Shown: positions 1 to 9,148, counted from the stretch's first letter. The stretch is DNA of 63,633 bases from CAYILR01 sp964364175 (GCA_964364175.1 CAYILR010000022.1:1-63633), one strand, 5' to 3'. Made by a program: numbers and translations. Notes: generated by a model not told the origin, from the letters alone.

Positions 1-1
1 A

Positions 2-355
2 CATGCCTTTGAAAAACTATGTTTTAGGCATTCTGAAAAAATCAAGAATGCACTGGGAATCTCAGGTCTAACCACACATATTTACGGCTTTCAGACTCCA
101 AAAGCCCAAATCGATTTGCTCATCGACCGCTCTGACCATAGTATCAATCTTTGTGAAATGAAATATTTGCTCACCCCCTATGAAATGAGTGAGAGCGAGG
201 CACAAAAAATAAAACTCAGAAAAGCTGAACTATCCAAACATCTTTCTAAAAAAAAACAGATATTTGTCACTTTAATCACTCCGTTTTCAGCCAAGAAAAA
301 CAAACATTATTTAAGCGTCGTAGACTTGGAGCTGAATCTGGAGGCGTTTTTTTGA
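2..355 (+). CDS. C-terminal part of a DUF234-type AAA ATPase (5' end outside window)
   Basis: The frame is open from the first bases of the window to a TGA at 353-355, so the start lies upstream. The visible 117 residues begin with an AFEKLC...ALGI segment and carry a PD-(D/E)xK-like core (IDLLIDR followed about ten residues later by EMKY). This is the usual tail of the prokaryotic ATPase family with a DUF234 nuclease-like domain. A complete member of the same broad family lies at 23568-24977. Function of the family is poorly known; several members sit in defence or accessory regions. Family assignment is fairly secure, precise role unknown. Confidence 0.7.
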   Translation, partial: HAFEKLCFRHSEKIKNALGISGLTTHIYGFQTPKAQIDLLIDRSDHSINLCEMKYLLTPYEMSESEAQKIKLRKAELSKHLSKKKQIFVTLITPFSAKKNKHYLSVVDLELNLEAFF

Positions 356-433
356 TTGGTGGGATTGCCCAGTTCGATGAGATATTTTCTAGCAGGAAGT
401 GGCCAGTTTTGTCATTAATACTTATCTAGTAAG

Positions 434-1282
434 TTAGATTGTTTTGATCTGATCCGCTACACTCAAAAAGACAGACGTAGACCAGCCTTCAATTTCTTTT
501 GGGTTTGAAATAAAACGAATCAAATCTTTTTTAGCCAGATCAACGTCCAGTTTTTTGACTCTTTCTCTGAAGAGTTTTTTAAAATCGTCAGCAGTCAGCT
601 TTTTTTCAGCAGACCAATTTCCACTTCGAATCATTCGAGCCTCGAGATGTTCAATCCGAACCGGAACTGAGCGATTGATATACCAAAGCAAGTCGTACCA
701 GTCCCGACCCTTGACGTTATATTTCCAGGCTCTGCAAAGAACCGCGTGCATTTTTCCTGCAAATAGGTCGGGCAGAGAAAGTGTTTTGACCGAGAACGGA
801 ATGGGTCGCAGGCAGGATATGACCTCGATTTCGGACGAGCAGGGAGGCTGAGTTTCAATCTCGATCTTGACCTGCAGGAGACGATTGCGATGCGTTTTGA
901 GCTTCGGATCAATTTTGGCTAGGTGGATTGAACTATTGCCTTCGAGGAATGCGCGACTGATTTCTGCCTCTTGCTTTGAGACACTGAACTCAACGTCAAA
1001 ATCATAAGCCTTGAGTTCTGTGATGAGGGCCGCTCGATAGGGATCAAACCGGAATTTCGGATTACTTTTCTCCAACGTAAAATCCATATCCTCAGAAAAT
1101 CTAGGCAAACCATGAAGAATACGAAGCGCCGTTCCGCCATAAAACGCAGCATGCTCAAAAAATTTTGCGCGCCAAAGTCCCAGAAGACAAACCTCCTGGA
1201 TCGCCTCTTTGAGAAGATTTTCATAATCATCAATACTCTTCGGTTTTTTAGCTTGAATCAGCGATTCGATCAGTGGATTCAT
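434..1282 (-). CDS. abiEii: AbiEii/AbiGii-type nucleotidyltransferase toxin (module 1)
   Basis: This 282-residue protein is the toxin half of a type IV-like AbiE toxin-antitoxin module. Residues about 47-70 carry the family signature: FYGGTALR, then LPRFSED and DMDF, matching the GG/T/R and DxD nucleotidyltransferase motifs. A later GRDWYDLLW segment near residue 195 is also typical. Family members are GTP-preferring nucleotidyltransferases that halt growth, often during phage infection. The ATG overlaps the stop of the antitoxin gene by 4 nt, so the two are translationally coupled. A clear paralogue lies at 9149-10018. The exact RNA target cannot be read from sequence. Confidence 0.9.
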   Translation of the reverse strand: MNPLIESLIQAKKPKSIDDYENLLKEAIQEVCLLGLWRAKFFEHAAFYGGTALRILHGLPRFSEDMDFTLEKSNPKFRFDPYRAALITELKAYDFDVEFSVSKQEAEISRAFLEGNSSIHLAKIDPKLKTHRNRLLQVKIEIETQPPCSSEIEVISCLRPIPFSVKTLSLPDLFAGKMHAVLCRAWKYNVKGRDWYDLLWYINRSVPVRIEHLEARMIRSGNWSAEKKLTADDFKKLFRERVKKLDVDLAKKDLIRFISNPKEIEGWSTSVFLSVADQIKTI

Positions 1283-1908
1283 TTTTTTATTCCCTCCAGT
1301 GCTTCAAGAAGCATCTCGAATGTCGTCAGTGTTTTAGATTTGCCGACAATCGAATGCATTTGACTGAGGGAGAGTGTTCTTAAAGTGGACTCTTCAATTC
1401 TTAATCCGTCAAGGAGATAGGAGTACAGTTCTTTTGTTGAATCAAATTCCATAGTTCTGAGTTGATCACAGAGCGCTTTTTCAGGAGTGGCTACCAGGTA
1501 AGCACGATAAGAGTCGATTTCTTCTCTCACAAATCCAACAGAAAAATATTCTATGGGAATGTGTTCAAAGCTAAAATTTCCAATCGGTGTTTTGAAACTT
1601 TTTGAACGTCCTACACACATAGAAGTAACGGTTTCAACCCGCTCGGGGATCATTCCATGCAGCGACAATGCATATTCCTTTGAAACATAGGACGGGCCAT
1701 AAATGAGATTTGCCAAATAAGGATTGCTATAGGGTCGACCATAGTCAGTGCCAAGAACATAGAGCCCCTTTTTAACTCGAATAATCTCCCCAGAGCGAAT
1801 CATCCGGGCGATTTTGTCTTTGGGTTGGCTGTAGGTATTGCCTAGAGCGGACATCAATAAAATGTAATCAATTTCGGGAGTTGTTAGCTGGGTGAGGTTT
1901 TTTATCAT
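1279..1908 (-). CDS. abiEi: AbiEi-type antitoxin and autorepressor (module 1)
   Basis: This 209-residue protein is the antitoxin partner of the downstream AbiEii. The N-terminal 50 residues look like the winged-helix domain of AbiEi (IARMIRSGEIIRVKKGLYVL), followed by the AbiEi body with YVSKEYALSLHGMIPE and the ATPEKALCDQL segment. In studied AbiE systems this protein neutralises the toxin and represses its own promoter through inverted repeats. Its ATG (1906-1908) lies inside a triple repeat of a 14-bp site, which supports the same autoregulation here. It overlaps abiEii by 4 nt. Identity as AbiEi is well supported; defence activity is inferred. Confidence 0.88.
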   Translation of the reverse strand: MIKNLTQLTTPEIDYILLMSALGNTYSQPKDKIARMIRSGEIIRVKKGLYVLGTDYGRPYSNPYLANLIYGPSYVSKEYALSLHGMIPERVETVTSMCVGRSKSFKTPIGNFSFEHIPIEYFSVGFVREEIDSYRAYLVATPEKALCDQLRTMEFDSTKELYSYLLDGLRIEESTLRTLSLSQMHSIVGKSKTLTTFEMLLEALEGIKK

Positions 1909-1976
1909 ACCAGTAAGTATGATATTTTATACTTACTGGTATGTCAATAAGTATAAAATATCATACTTACTGGTAT
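1907..1976. promoter_or_regulatory. Probable AbiEi operator: three copies of a 14-bp half-site in a 27-bp inverted repeat
   Basis: The 14-bp sequence ATACTTACTGGTAT occurs at 1929-1942 and 1963-1976, and its exact complement at 1907-1920. The larger 27-bp arms at 1907-1933 and 1950-1976 are exact inverted repeats separated by 16 bp. The first copy overlaps the abiEi start codon, so bound repressor would block both transcription and initiation. AbiEi proteins are known to bind inverted repeats in their own promoter; that this is the site is inference. Confidence 0.75.
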
Positions 1977-2270
1977 AAATAATCAATTTGAACCATTATA
2001 ATACCCTCTCTATATTTGGTATTCATTCCTAATGTGCGGTGTGATTGGAATTATCAAGATAGCGGCCAGCGTGATAGAGTTGTACATTTTGATACCGATT
2101 CTATGAAAATAATACGAAACCACCGGCATTATGATGAAGGTAACCCTTCTAAATGTTAAAAGTAAAAATATATATTTTTTCTTATTATCTACTTTGTCTC
2201 TTGTTGGGGGTACTCGTTTTAAAATTCGGCTTGATTGACGCATTTCGAGGACAGCTGAAATAGGCGAATT
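1977..2270. other. AT-rich intergenic stretch with no confident gene
   Basis: I see no supportable gene here. Short open frames exist, for example ATG at 2032 giving 24 codons and paired ATGs at 2131/2134 giving about 35 codons, but none has a convincing ribosome site or a recognisable domain. The stretch presumably carries the divergent promoters for abiEi and the methyltransferase-like gene, and possibly eroded gene remnants. Confidence 0.4.
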
Positions 2271-2986
2271 ATGAGCAACGAACTCGCGGAGTTGGGTAAA
2301 TCTAGATTTTTTCTATACCGCTGCATTGACTTAAGCGTCGTTCCTTTTTTTTTAATCCTGGCTTTTTTTGCTACTGAATTTCAAAATGAATCAGCGTCGT
2401 TTAAAAACGCAAACCTAGCTGCCACAGGTCTAAAATTGTTACTGATTTTTTTTATTCAGTGGATGGCCATCCTAGTCACATCAGGCTTGATCGGCTCACA
2501 GCTTTGTCTGTCTTATGGTCATGCATAAGCACTTCCTTTCTCTCTCCAATACCAATTTCATTAAGTCAGCTACAGCAGGTTTTCGTTGCTTCAAATTTTA
2601 TTTTCTATGCAGGAATTCTGCTATTTAGTTTTGCATCTTTAGGAAAAAATTTTGGACTTTTTCCTGCTCTGAGAAACATTGTTCAAACTGGAATCTATCG
2701 AGAATTAAGACATCCTATTTACGCATGTTATTTGCATCTTTGTTTGAGCTACGCTGTTATTTTTCCAACAATAAGAAATTTTCTGATTTTTACTTGCTTG
2801 TTGCTTGCTCTCAATATTCGCGCAATCGCTGAGGAAAATGTCCTTAGAATCAATCCGATGTATCAATCGACACTTACTTCAGTGCAAAGACGATTTTTCA
2901 GTCCAGCGATTACTACGCCATTATTTTTTTTGATTCTTTCACGTTTATGGAATTTAGAATTTTTTTCTGCCTTCTATTATAAATAG
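2271..2986 (+). pseudogene. Frameshifted membrane methyltransferase (isoprenylcysteine methyltransferase-like)
   Basis: Two overlapping frames together look like one membrane protein of about 235 residues. The first (ATG at 2271, stop at 2526-2528) gives a hydrophobic N-terminal part. The second, open from before 2459 to the stop at 2984-2986, gives two or three more membrane helices and a GIYRELRHPIYACYL segment followed by AEENVL. That arrangement is typical of small membrane methyltransferases of the isoprenylcysteine/NnrU-like group. The second frame has no good start of its own and the first ends abruptly, so a one-base shift between about 2490 and 2530 is likely, either a real mutation or a sequencing error. 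The 3' end overlaps the opposing gene at 2913-3566 by 74 bp. Confidence 0.5.
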
Positions 2987-3566
2987 CTCGAGAGAGCACT
3001 AATGACACCCCTAATACCAACCAATATCTAAGATGCACACCCAAGTAGTATATAAAAACAAACTGATTTGACGAAAAAATGGGATACCTTGTATCATGAA
3101 TCAAATTGACCGGGGAACCGAAATCGAATCCAACAGATAAAACCCCTGAACGAATCACAAGAGAAACAATCTGCATCATAACAGCTCCAGCATAACTATA
3201 GAAAACAGCTCTCATTGACGTACGAAACGTCGTACTCAACGACAACGCTATTATCAAATTACAAACATGCAAAAGTATCGATGTAACTGATGTGACATGC
3301 GCAGTCAGCAGATGCACCGTCCAAAAAACAAAAGCGTTGATGGACGTTATAATCCCAAATTGAATCCATAGACTGTTTTTTTTTATAATAGCGTACGAAA
3401 AGATGAAGGAAAAACAGAGGCAATACCAAAGAGTCTGAGAATATTCCCGGTTAACAACATATTGAATCAAATGAGCCACTGAAAACACAGCAGGCAGGAT
3501 GCTCCAATATTCCCACTGACCATTTTTGATTGCATCAACTCGTATATTATTATTTGAATTATACAT
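2913..3566 (-). CDS. Multi-pass membrane protein of unknown function, fifth gene of pilin cluster A
   Basis: The 217-residue product is strongly hydrophobic with about six predicted membrane segments, roughly residues 20-40, 45-60, 70-90, 95-115, 120-140 and 175-195, and a basic C-terminus. I recognise no family. It starts 10 bp after the stop of the secreted protein of pilin cluster A and may be its last gene. Cluster B has no counterpart. Its 3' end runs 74 bp into the methyltransferase-like gene on the other strand. The region is more AT-rich than the ribF-argH part of the window. Confidence 0.6.
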   Translation of the reverse strand: MYNSNNNIRVDAIKNGQWEYWSILPAVFSVAHLIQYVVNREYSQTLWYCLCFSFIFSYAIIKKNSLWIQFGIITSINAFVFWTVHLLTAHVTSVTSILLHVCNLIIALSLSTTFRTSMRAVFYSYAGAVMMQIVSLVIRSGVLSVGFDFGSPVNLIHDTRYPIFSSNQFVFIYYLGVHLRYWLVLGVSLVLSRAIYNRRQKKILNSINVKESKKIMA

Positions 3567-3576
3567 AATACTCAGC

Positions 3577-4575
3577 TCATGAGTTTGGCAGACCTGGGAC
3601 TAAAGGAGCAGGAGGAGGCGCGAAAGGACCGAGGTGCCCGAAAAAAAGAAGGACCACCACACAAACCAGTAAATTACATTCACAAAAACTACCTGTACAG
3701 CCTGACGGTGGCGGCCCTGGCGGAGGTGGGGGAGGAGGCGGAGGCTGTGGAGCAAAAGTTGAGAAGGTCATGTCAATGGTTAAGGTCTTCCCGTCACCAC
3801 TGACCTTGGGTGCATTGGTAGCAGGAACTGGGTTAGAAATTGCAGCAATAGACGGATCTCTATTGCCAGCCGCAGTTGAAGTGGGAGCCCATTGTGCCCA
3901 ATCACTTTGCATAAAAAAGATCGAAGCTTGTGACGAATCCGAATTATGATTAGCATTGCAGTAATTATTGATACTTGTCGTAGGGCTTTGGCAGTAATTT
4001 TTTGATGGATTGTTGGTCAACCAAGCAGCGTTGCTCGAACTTTGCGTAGATTCGTCCCAGCCGCCCACAATCACACCAAAAAACCCATTGCCGCCGGGCA
4101 TCTGGTCATTGGGGATCGTAAGAGTGACAACACTTCCAATACAAGTCACCTGTGTACTCGTTGCTGGCTGACTTACACCTATAATTTTTGCATTGCAGAG
4201 ACTACTCAAATCTTTTAGAGAACCTCCAGTCTGTGGATTTGCGGCCAAATCACTGGGGAAAGTGACCAAAAAATATTGAGTTTGCCCCTGGGCAGACAAA
4301 CTAAATCTCGCTTCAATTGTAGTCCCTGAAACAACGGGGTTTTCTGGGTAAGATCCCTCAGCTGGAGTAAAAAGAGTGTTTATACTAAAGACAACTTTAT
4401 AGTTCTGACTGGGAGGGCTTGCATCCGGTTGCCCTGACGAAAAATAGCTGAGATCACGAGGTAAAATCTGAATTGTGTCCGAATAACCGGGCGGAGGGTA
4501 GAAAAAAACTGAAAGGCAAATCATCCATCCGATTCCTCGGCTGATTCTATTAGGGTGTTTGGCTAGGTGATCCAC
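3577..4575 (-). CDS. Secreted protein with proline-rich tail, pilin cluster A
   Basis: The 332-residue product begins at a GTG (4573-4575) preceded by AAGGAA at suitable spacing and lying inside the end of the upstream pilin gene (26-nt overlap). A signal peptide-like segment covers about residues 13-32 and ends near GYSD. Residues 40-60 (LPRDLSYFSSGQPDASP) match the cluster B protein at 10779-12014 (LPQEMPSFSGGHPDIVP), so the two are paralogues in the same operon position. The middle is Ser/Thr/Asn-rich with several cysteines. The C-terminus has a run of prolines, a short hydrophobic stretch and a second proline-rich end. It is probably an extracytoplasmic partner of the pilins; function unknown. 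Confidence 0.65.
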   Translation of the reverse strand: MDHLAKHPNRISRGIGWMICLSVFFYPPPGYSDTIQILPRDLSYFSSGQPDASPPSQNYKVVFSINTLFTPAEGSYPENPVVSGTTIEARFSLSAQGQTQYFLVTFPSDLAANPQTGGSLKDLSSLCNAKIIGVSQPATSTQVTCIGSVVTLTIPNDQMPGGNGFFGVIVGGWDESTQSSSNAAWLTNNPSKNYCQSPTTSINNYCNANHNSDSSQASIFFMQSDWAQWAPTSTAAGNRDPSIAAISNPVPATNAPKVSGDGKTLTIDMTFSTFAPQPPPPPPPPPGPPPSGCTGSFCECNLLVCVVVLLFFGHLGPFAPPPAPLVPGLPNS

Positions 4576-5533
4576 TGGGTGTTCCTTGAGGCAATCCCTC
4601 TTGTTTAAATTTAACAGAAAAAGAAAGTACCGGGGACGACAAAGAATCCCGAGAAAAAACCACCTTTTCTACATTAGGAGCCAACGTAAATTGAAGACCA
4701 ATTTTGGGTTGCTCGGGATTGGTAAGATCTGTCGCTTCGCCCCTCGACAATACCCCTTTTAAGATTTGATATCGCACTAACTTGACTGGCTTAACTAGAG
4801 TAATAGTGACTGGACCGCCGGCCATCGGGAGGTGAGTCATCATGAGATCAAGAGTAGAAATTTGAATTAAAGGATTAGTGGGATGTACGAAATTAAGAAG
4901 CTGAATCAGTTGCGAGCCATTTTGATACTGAACGTTGGCCTTAGGAAGTCCTGATGAGGTAATCTGTCCGAGATAAAACAAGATTGAGGGAAGTTCATTC
5001 GATTGAGCTCTTAGAAAAACAGGCGAATAAAACAACAAAAAACCACTCTTGGGGTATGCATCTAATCCCTTGAGGTACTTGGCAGCTTCATCATCTGTCA
5101 CATGGTCATCACCATTGATATCTGCTGCTGCAGGATCAAAAACCGCAGGCTGTTGCTTTGAGTTAATGCTAGCAACTGCCGAAAGAAGAAACCAAAGAGT
5201 CCCCCCCTCTTTCAGTGTAAATTGCCTCTTGCAGCTAGAAATGGTGTCAGAAACTTTGCAGGGCCGATCCGGAATAAAATCAAACAGACTCCCGGTACCT
5301 GAATCATCTGCAACACGAGCCACATTGTAGGAAGCGCCACAATGAGACAGGTCCATGCTGATCATTTTTTTTGCTAAAAGGGTATCGGATAAGGCCTCCC
5401 CACTTTTTTGAGTTTGGATTTTTTGTTTTTCCACCATGGAGATGACATAGCCCATGGTCAAAGCAAGTCCCCCGGCCAGCCCCCCAGCCACCAAAATCTC
5501 AAGCAAAGAAAATCCAGCATTTTTCAACTTCAT
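4550..5533 (-). CDS. Minor pilin-like prepilin (PilW-like position), pilin cluster A
   Basis: The 327-residue product has a prepilin leader and type IV pilin helix at its start: MKLKNAG followed by FSLLEILVAGGLAGG, with Gly at -1, Phe at +1 and Glu at +5, the prepilin peptidase and methylation pattern. A large globular domain follows. Around residue 140 an EF-hand-like loop (DINGDDHVTDDE) suggests calcium binding. It overlaps the upstream pilin gene by 4 nt and the downstream secreted gene by 26 nt. Size and position resemble PilW-like minor pilins. The pilin assignment is firm, the exact subclass is inferred. Its paralogue is 12040-13056. Confidence 0.85.
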   Translation of the reverse strand: MKLKNAGFSLLEILVAGGLAGGLALTMGYVISMVEKQKIQTQKSGEALSDTLLAKKMISMDLSHCGASYNVARVADDSGTGSLFDFIPDRPCKVSDTISSCKRQFTLKEGGTLWFLLSAVASINSKQQPAVFDPAAADINGDDHVTDDEAAKYLKGLDAYPKSGFLLFYSPVFLRAQSNELPSILFYLGQITSSGLPKANVQYQNGSQLIQLLNFVHPTNPLIQISTLDLMMTHLPMAGGPVTITLVKPVKLVRYQILKGVLSRGEATDLTNPEQPKIGLQFTLAPNVEKVVFSRDSLSSPVLSFSVKFKQEGLPQGTPSGSPSQTP

Positions 5534-5988
5534 AGGTTACCCAACACCATTTTGTAATCCTTGTAACCACCGTTGGGCAAAAGAGTTTTATGAGTGATTC
5601 GAATCGTGGCTTGATAAAGCCCTCGCATTCCCTCGATCGGAACAATTTTAAATCCGAGTCTACCGGGACACGGAACACATTGTTCTGCGGGAAGATAAAG
5701 GTCCTTGTCCCAGGCCATGGGAAGGTTGGCGGGATCAAGGGTAGCATCAGTGCTATCATTCAATGCGCCATAGTTGACTTGCATTTGACTTGCATCACTC
5801 ATAACCTGCGAAAAAACGGCTTGAGTGATTTGTCCCTGCATCACGTTTTCTTTTTGTTGTTTAATTTGAGAAAAATAATAGGTTGTTGCGGATTGAATCC
5901 CTAGGAACACCACACTCATCATTCCAAGAGAAATCAGGGTTTCAATTATCGTAAAACCAGCAGATCGATGTGGAATATCCAAACGCAT
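5530..5988 (-). CDS. Minor pilin-like prepilin (PilV-like position), pilin cluster A
   Basis: The 152-residue product has a type IV prepilin N-terminus: an 11-residue leader ending in G, then FTIIETLISLGMMSVVFLG with Glu at +5. A CVPCPGRLGF motif near residue 105 and the IRITHKTL segment are shared with its paralogue at 13056-13505, so the fold is conserved between clusters. The ATG directly abuts the stop of the large upstream gene, and its own stop overlaps the next start by 4 nt. It is probably a minor pilin or pseudopilin that acts in the inner membrane and periplasm. I cannot say whether it primes a pilus or a secretion pseudopilus. Confidence 0.85.
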   Translation of the reverse strand: MRLDIPHRSAGFTIIETLISLGMMSVVFLGIQSATTYYFSQIKQQKENVMQGQITQAVFSQVMSDASQMQVNYGALNDSTDATLDPANLPMAWDKDLYLPAEQCVPCPGRLGFKIVPIEGMRGLYQATIRITHKTLLPNGGYKDYKMVLGNL

Positions 5989-8900
5989 CTATTCGACCCC
6001 GATCTGTTTAAATATATTGATTGTCTTAAAATTTTTGGCGCGAAGGGGTGATGCGCAAACGACTTTGGAGGTTGAGCTCGGAGGAAATCCGCAGTTCGGT
6101 GTCACAGAAGTCAGCTGAACTGGTGATGCCATGTCACGTAAAAACGATGAGCTACACTGACTCAGTGTCTGCTTCTCCATATCGGTGAGATTTTTCGACC
6201 AAATAGGCTTGCCTCCTGTAGCATTCTTGCAAGTATTTACCGGCAAAAGGACTCCATTCTCCTGCAATGCTTTTACCGAGTCCGGATGATAAATATTGCG
6301 CCAACTAATCCCTGCCTGTAATGAACTGCGTGCAACAAAAACCTGACCTGCTACGATGGTACCAATAATCTGCAAGGGTGACGTTCGTGTCTGTGGTGTC
6401 CCAACAGTAATATTTGGAAGAGGCAAGGTGCCATCCTTGGAAGAACTGTAATCAATATAGAGCTGTTTGCATCCCATAAAACCCATGACTGTAGTAGCAG
6501 AGGCGTCGATAATGCATTTATTGATGATGCTGGCCTTTTGAAACACATTTTGATTAGTCGAATCAATCACCAAAATGTTTTTCGTTTCTGCTTCAGGAGT
6601 AACAATGCCCATGGGCAAAATAGGTGCAATATTCCAATACATCCACGCTGAACTGGTAAAATCCAAATCGAATGTGGACGTTCCGAAATCCTGAGAAGCC
6701 TCTAGCTCTGTACACTGCAGTGCAAGATCAACAGCGGGCGCAGCGATGGGAGTAAGCGCCGCTGAGACAGCGGTTCCATCAAAATTCATCCATGTCCCAT
6801 TAGAAAAGGCAGCCGGCTTCTCTGCCAGTGAACTTGACGATAGTGACTGGTACTGAAGTGTATTAAACGGAGGTGTAGTTGCTATTCCCGGGTCGTTAGG
6901 TCCTCCAGGTGGATGACTTGTTCTCATATTCAATCCATAAGAATTAACTCCCACGTCATAGGCGTAGAAAAAAATCAGAGGAGCACTTGGCAACAGGGAA
7001 GGGTTCGTGATTGAAACACTGAGGTTAAATTGATTTTGTGCAAATTGAATCGGGGAGGTCTGGAGCGTCACCTGAATCTTAGGAGCAGAAGGGTTATCGG
7101 ACGCGCTATATGCTGCAAGAGTATTTGCTATGGAAGAGCTGCTTGTCTGCAAAGTCGAGATGGAGCTGCTGGTTTGATCAATATCTGCTTGGAGCTCTGA
7201 ACCTGTTTTCGGAGTTCCACATGAGGGCGGTGGAGACGCGGATGGAGATGGAGATGGAGATGGAAGCGGAGCAGTAACACAACCATACAAAGTTTGCTGT
7301 TGAGCCAGAGTAGCTTGGGCATCCGCAATCAAGGTAGTTGTTGATGCTTGGATGGCCTGAACATTCGCCTGTGTGGGAGCAGGTAGTGCAAAGGATAACT
7401 TTGAGCGAAGCCCAAGATCTGCTTGTATCCAACTGGAAGCGGTTGAAGAACCAACGAACGTTCCTGGCGGAAGCATAAAATTAGCACGTATGACTGGAGT
7501 CTGTTTTTTGAGTGGAAAATTAGTCGAATCGGTAGATATCACAGAAGGAGCCCCAACTCCTGGAATAGTTGGCAAAATGGCTGAACTCCAACAAGGATTA
7601 TAGCCGTTAAATGGATCACAATTGGAAACCAACGCAGACGTACTGCTGTTCGTTGGCCGAACGAGAGCAAGTGACTTTGCGCCCTGAAAAATGTCCTTTC
7701 CAGTCAGCGCCAATATATAGTTAAAAGTTGCTGAGTTCGTACTCGAAGAGGAGTTTTGTTTGTTGATCACGAGTTTAGAACTAGCTGTCAAAGAAAGATC
7801 TGTTTTGACATTCCTAAGATCCATACACGCCTGATTTGCTGCTGATAAACTTGTATTTAAGGTACAGATTGGATTGGTTGGATGCAATACATCGGCCTCA
7901 TTAAACATACACTCAAGACCTGTGTCTGATCCCTCCATACGAACTCCCTTGAGAAAGCCCCCAAAGGTCGAATTGTTTTCTGCTTGATAGACAGATCCCG
8001 TTTTTCCAGGTGCATACGGTTGAAACGGAGTAGGTGCACTGCCAGCTTTGTTTTGATAGACAATGCCGTTTCCCACCGCAACCATGTCTCCAAAGGTTAC
8101 ATTGGCATAAACTGCAGACGGAGGAAGAATGCCTGTACTGGGAGCAGGATCAGGCGCCTTCTCTAAATAGATACTTTTGTTAACGAACACAGGGCTTTGA
8201 AAAACAAGTCCGGGTCCAGTTGCAACAGATTTGGGTGTTGTTGGAATAGTAGAATCCGTTATCGTGGAAGAGATCGGTTCTACGCTTTTCGCTAAAATCA
8301 AATTTCCGCTCGTAATCAAAGCAAAGTCAGTGAGCTCACGTGGATAAAACGTAATCAGTGCTTCTGCATGAAGTTCCGGTGTATTTGATCCAATGGTGTG
8401 TGTCACCATCTTGCCTCGTAAGACCTGCTTCAGATATCCAGAGGTTCCATCTATATTGAGATCCACCATAAATCTGAGCGTGACCTCTCGTCCCTTGGAG
8501 GGAATCAGAGTTTCTTGATTCACAACAACCGTAAGCGATTTAACAAAATTTCGGATCGGATAAATTGCTGCGTAGAGTGGATGTTGTTCGGTAATGTTTG
8601 CAATATCTACTGTTGAGTAAATTTCAGGTAGAGACACATCTGACATTTTTACAATGGGATTACTGGGGGGTGGAGTTGCTCTTTGGTTGGTTGCTGTAAA
8701 ATAGTTTGCCAACGATTGTGCAACAATGGGGGCAAATAGTAGTCTTTCTGTGATTCTGCTGTCAAAAGGCGCTGCACAAACCATTCCTCTTCCAGCAGTA
8801 TAAGTGCACCAATCGCCACACGTTACTTGCGTTAAGTTATCGTTGAAACATCCGCGCCTTTTGACCAGATAAATCACGTAGTCCAGCACGCTAGCCATAG

Positions 8901-9075
8901 CTGCGTTGACGTCGTTTTGTTGTTGAACAGCTACACGCTGGCCAGAAAGATTTTTGAAATAGTCAAAGGACGACATAATGCCAACCACTGAGGCGATCCC
9001 AATGGTGGCGACCATCCCAATCATGGCGTTCCCACGCCGAGACTTCACCCATCGAAGAAAGAACTTTGGTGACAC
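5989..9075 (-). CDS. Very large PilX-like pilin-operon protein, cluster A
   Basis: This 1028-residue protein is the first gene of cluster A. The only start in frame before the conserved region is a GTG at 9073-9075. Its first 40 residues are a basic leader (WVKSRRGN) and one membrane helix, as in PilX-like proteins, but there is no Glu at +5, so prepilin processing is uncertain. The rest is exported: cysteine pairs, a conserved GPGLVFQSPVFVN block and, near residue 610, a Pro-Ser linker encoded by GATGGA repeats. N-terminal, central and C-terminal blocks (for example TSVTPNCG) match the cluster B paralogue at 13502-16603. It is about five times the usual PilX length; adhesion or pilus-tip roles are only guesses. 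Confidence 0.7.
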   Translation of the reverse strand: MSPKFFLRWVKSRRGNAMIGMVATIGIASVVGIMSSFDYFKNLSGQRVAVQQQNDVNAAMASVLDYVIYLVKRRGCFNDNLTQVTCGDWCTYTAGRGMVCAAPFDSRITERLLFAPIVAQSLANYFTATNQRATPPPSNPIVKMSDVSLPEIYSTVDIANITEQHPLYAAIYPIRNFVKSLTVVVNQETLIPSKGREVTLRFMVDLNIDGTSGYLKQVLRGKMVTHTIGSNTPELHAEALITFYPRELTDFALITSGNLILAKSVEPISSTITDSTIPTTPKSVATGPGLVFQSPVFVNKSIYLEKAPDPAPSTGILPPSAVYANVTFGDMVAVGNGIVYQNKAGSAPTPFQPYAPGKTGSVYQAENNSTFGGFLKGVRMEGSDTGLECMFNEADVLHPTNPICTLNTSLSAANQACMDLRNVKTDLSLTASSKLVINKQNSSSSTNSATFNYILALTGKDIFQGAKSLALVRPTNSSTSALVSNCDPFNGYNPCWSSAILPTIPGVGAPSVISTDSTNFPLKKQTPVIRANFMLPPGTFVGSSTASSWIQADLGLRSKLSFALPAPTQANVQAIQASTTTLIADAQATLAQQQTLYGCVTAPLPSPSPSPSASPPPSCGTPKTGSELQADIDQTSSSISTLQTSSSSIANTLAAYSASDNPSAPKIQVTLQTSPIQFAQNQFNLSVSITNPSLLPSAPLIFFYAYDVGVNSYGLNMRTSHPPGGPNDPGIATTPPFNTLQYQSLSSSSLAEKPAAFSNGTWMNFDGTAVSAALTPIAAPAVDLALQCTELEASQDFGTSTFDLDFTSSAWMYWNIAPILPMGIVTPEAETKNILVIDSTNQNVFQKASIINKCIIDASATTVMGFMGCKQLYIDYSSSKDGTLPLPNITVGTPQTRTSPLQIIGTIVAGQVFVARSSLQAGISWRNIYHPDSVKALQENGVLLPVNTCKNATGGKPIWSKNLTDMEKQTLSQCSSSFLRDMASPVQLTSVTPNCGFPPSSTSKVVCASPLRAKNFKTINIFKQIGVE
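7241..7264. repeat. Hexanucleotide repeat GATGGA x4 inside a coding region
   Basis: Four exact copies of GATGGA lie in the large PilX-like gene and encode alternating Pro-Ser residues on the minus strand. The unit is six bases, so copy number change would lengthen or shorten the linker without shifting frame. Confidence 0.9.
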
Positions 9076-9148
9076 GTCAACAATGTATATTGATGTCTAG
9101 CTATTTACTAATCCAAATTCGGGGTTAGCACTCAATTTAACCTGAGCT

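Noticed and set aside
2032..2106. Short frame starting MCGVIGI, like class II glutamine amidotransferases
   Set aside because: Only 24 codons, the rest does not match that family, and no downstream domain follows in any frame.
3577..3720. Possible frameshift in the proline-rich tail of the cluster A secreted protein
   Set aside because: The other two frames are less sensible, and the present frame continues with a second proline-rich segment to its stop.
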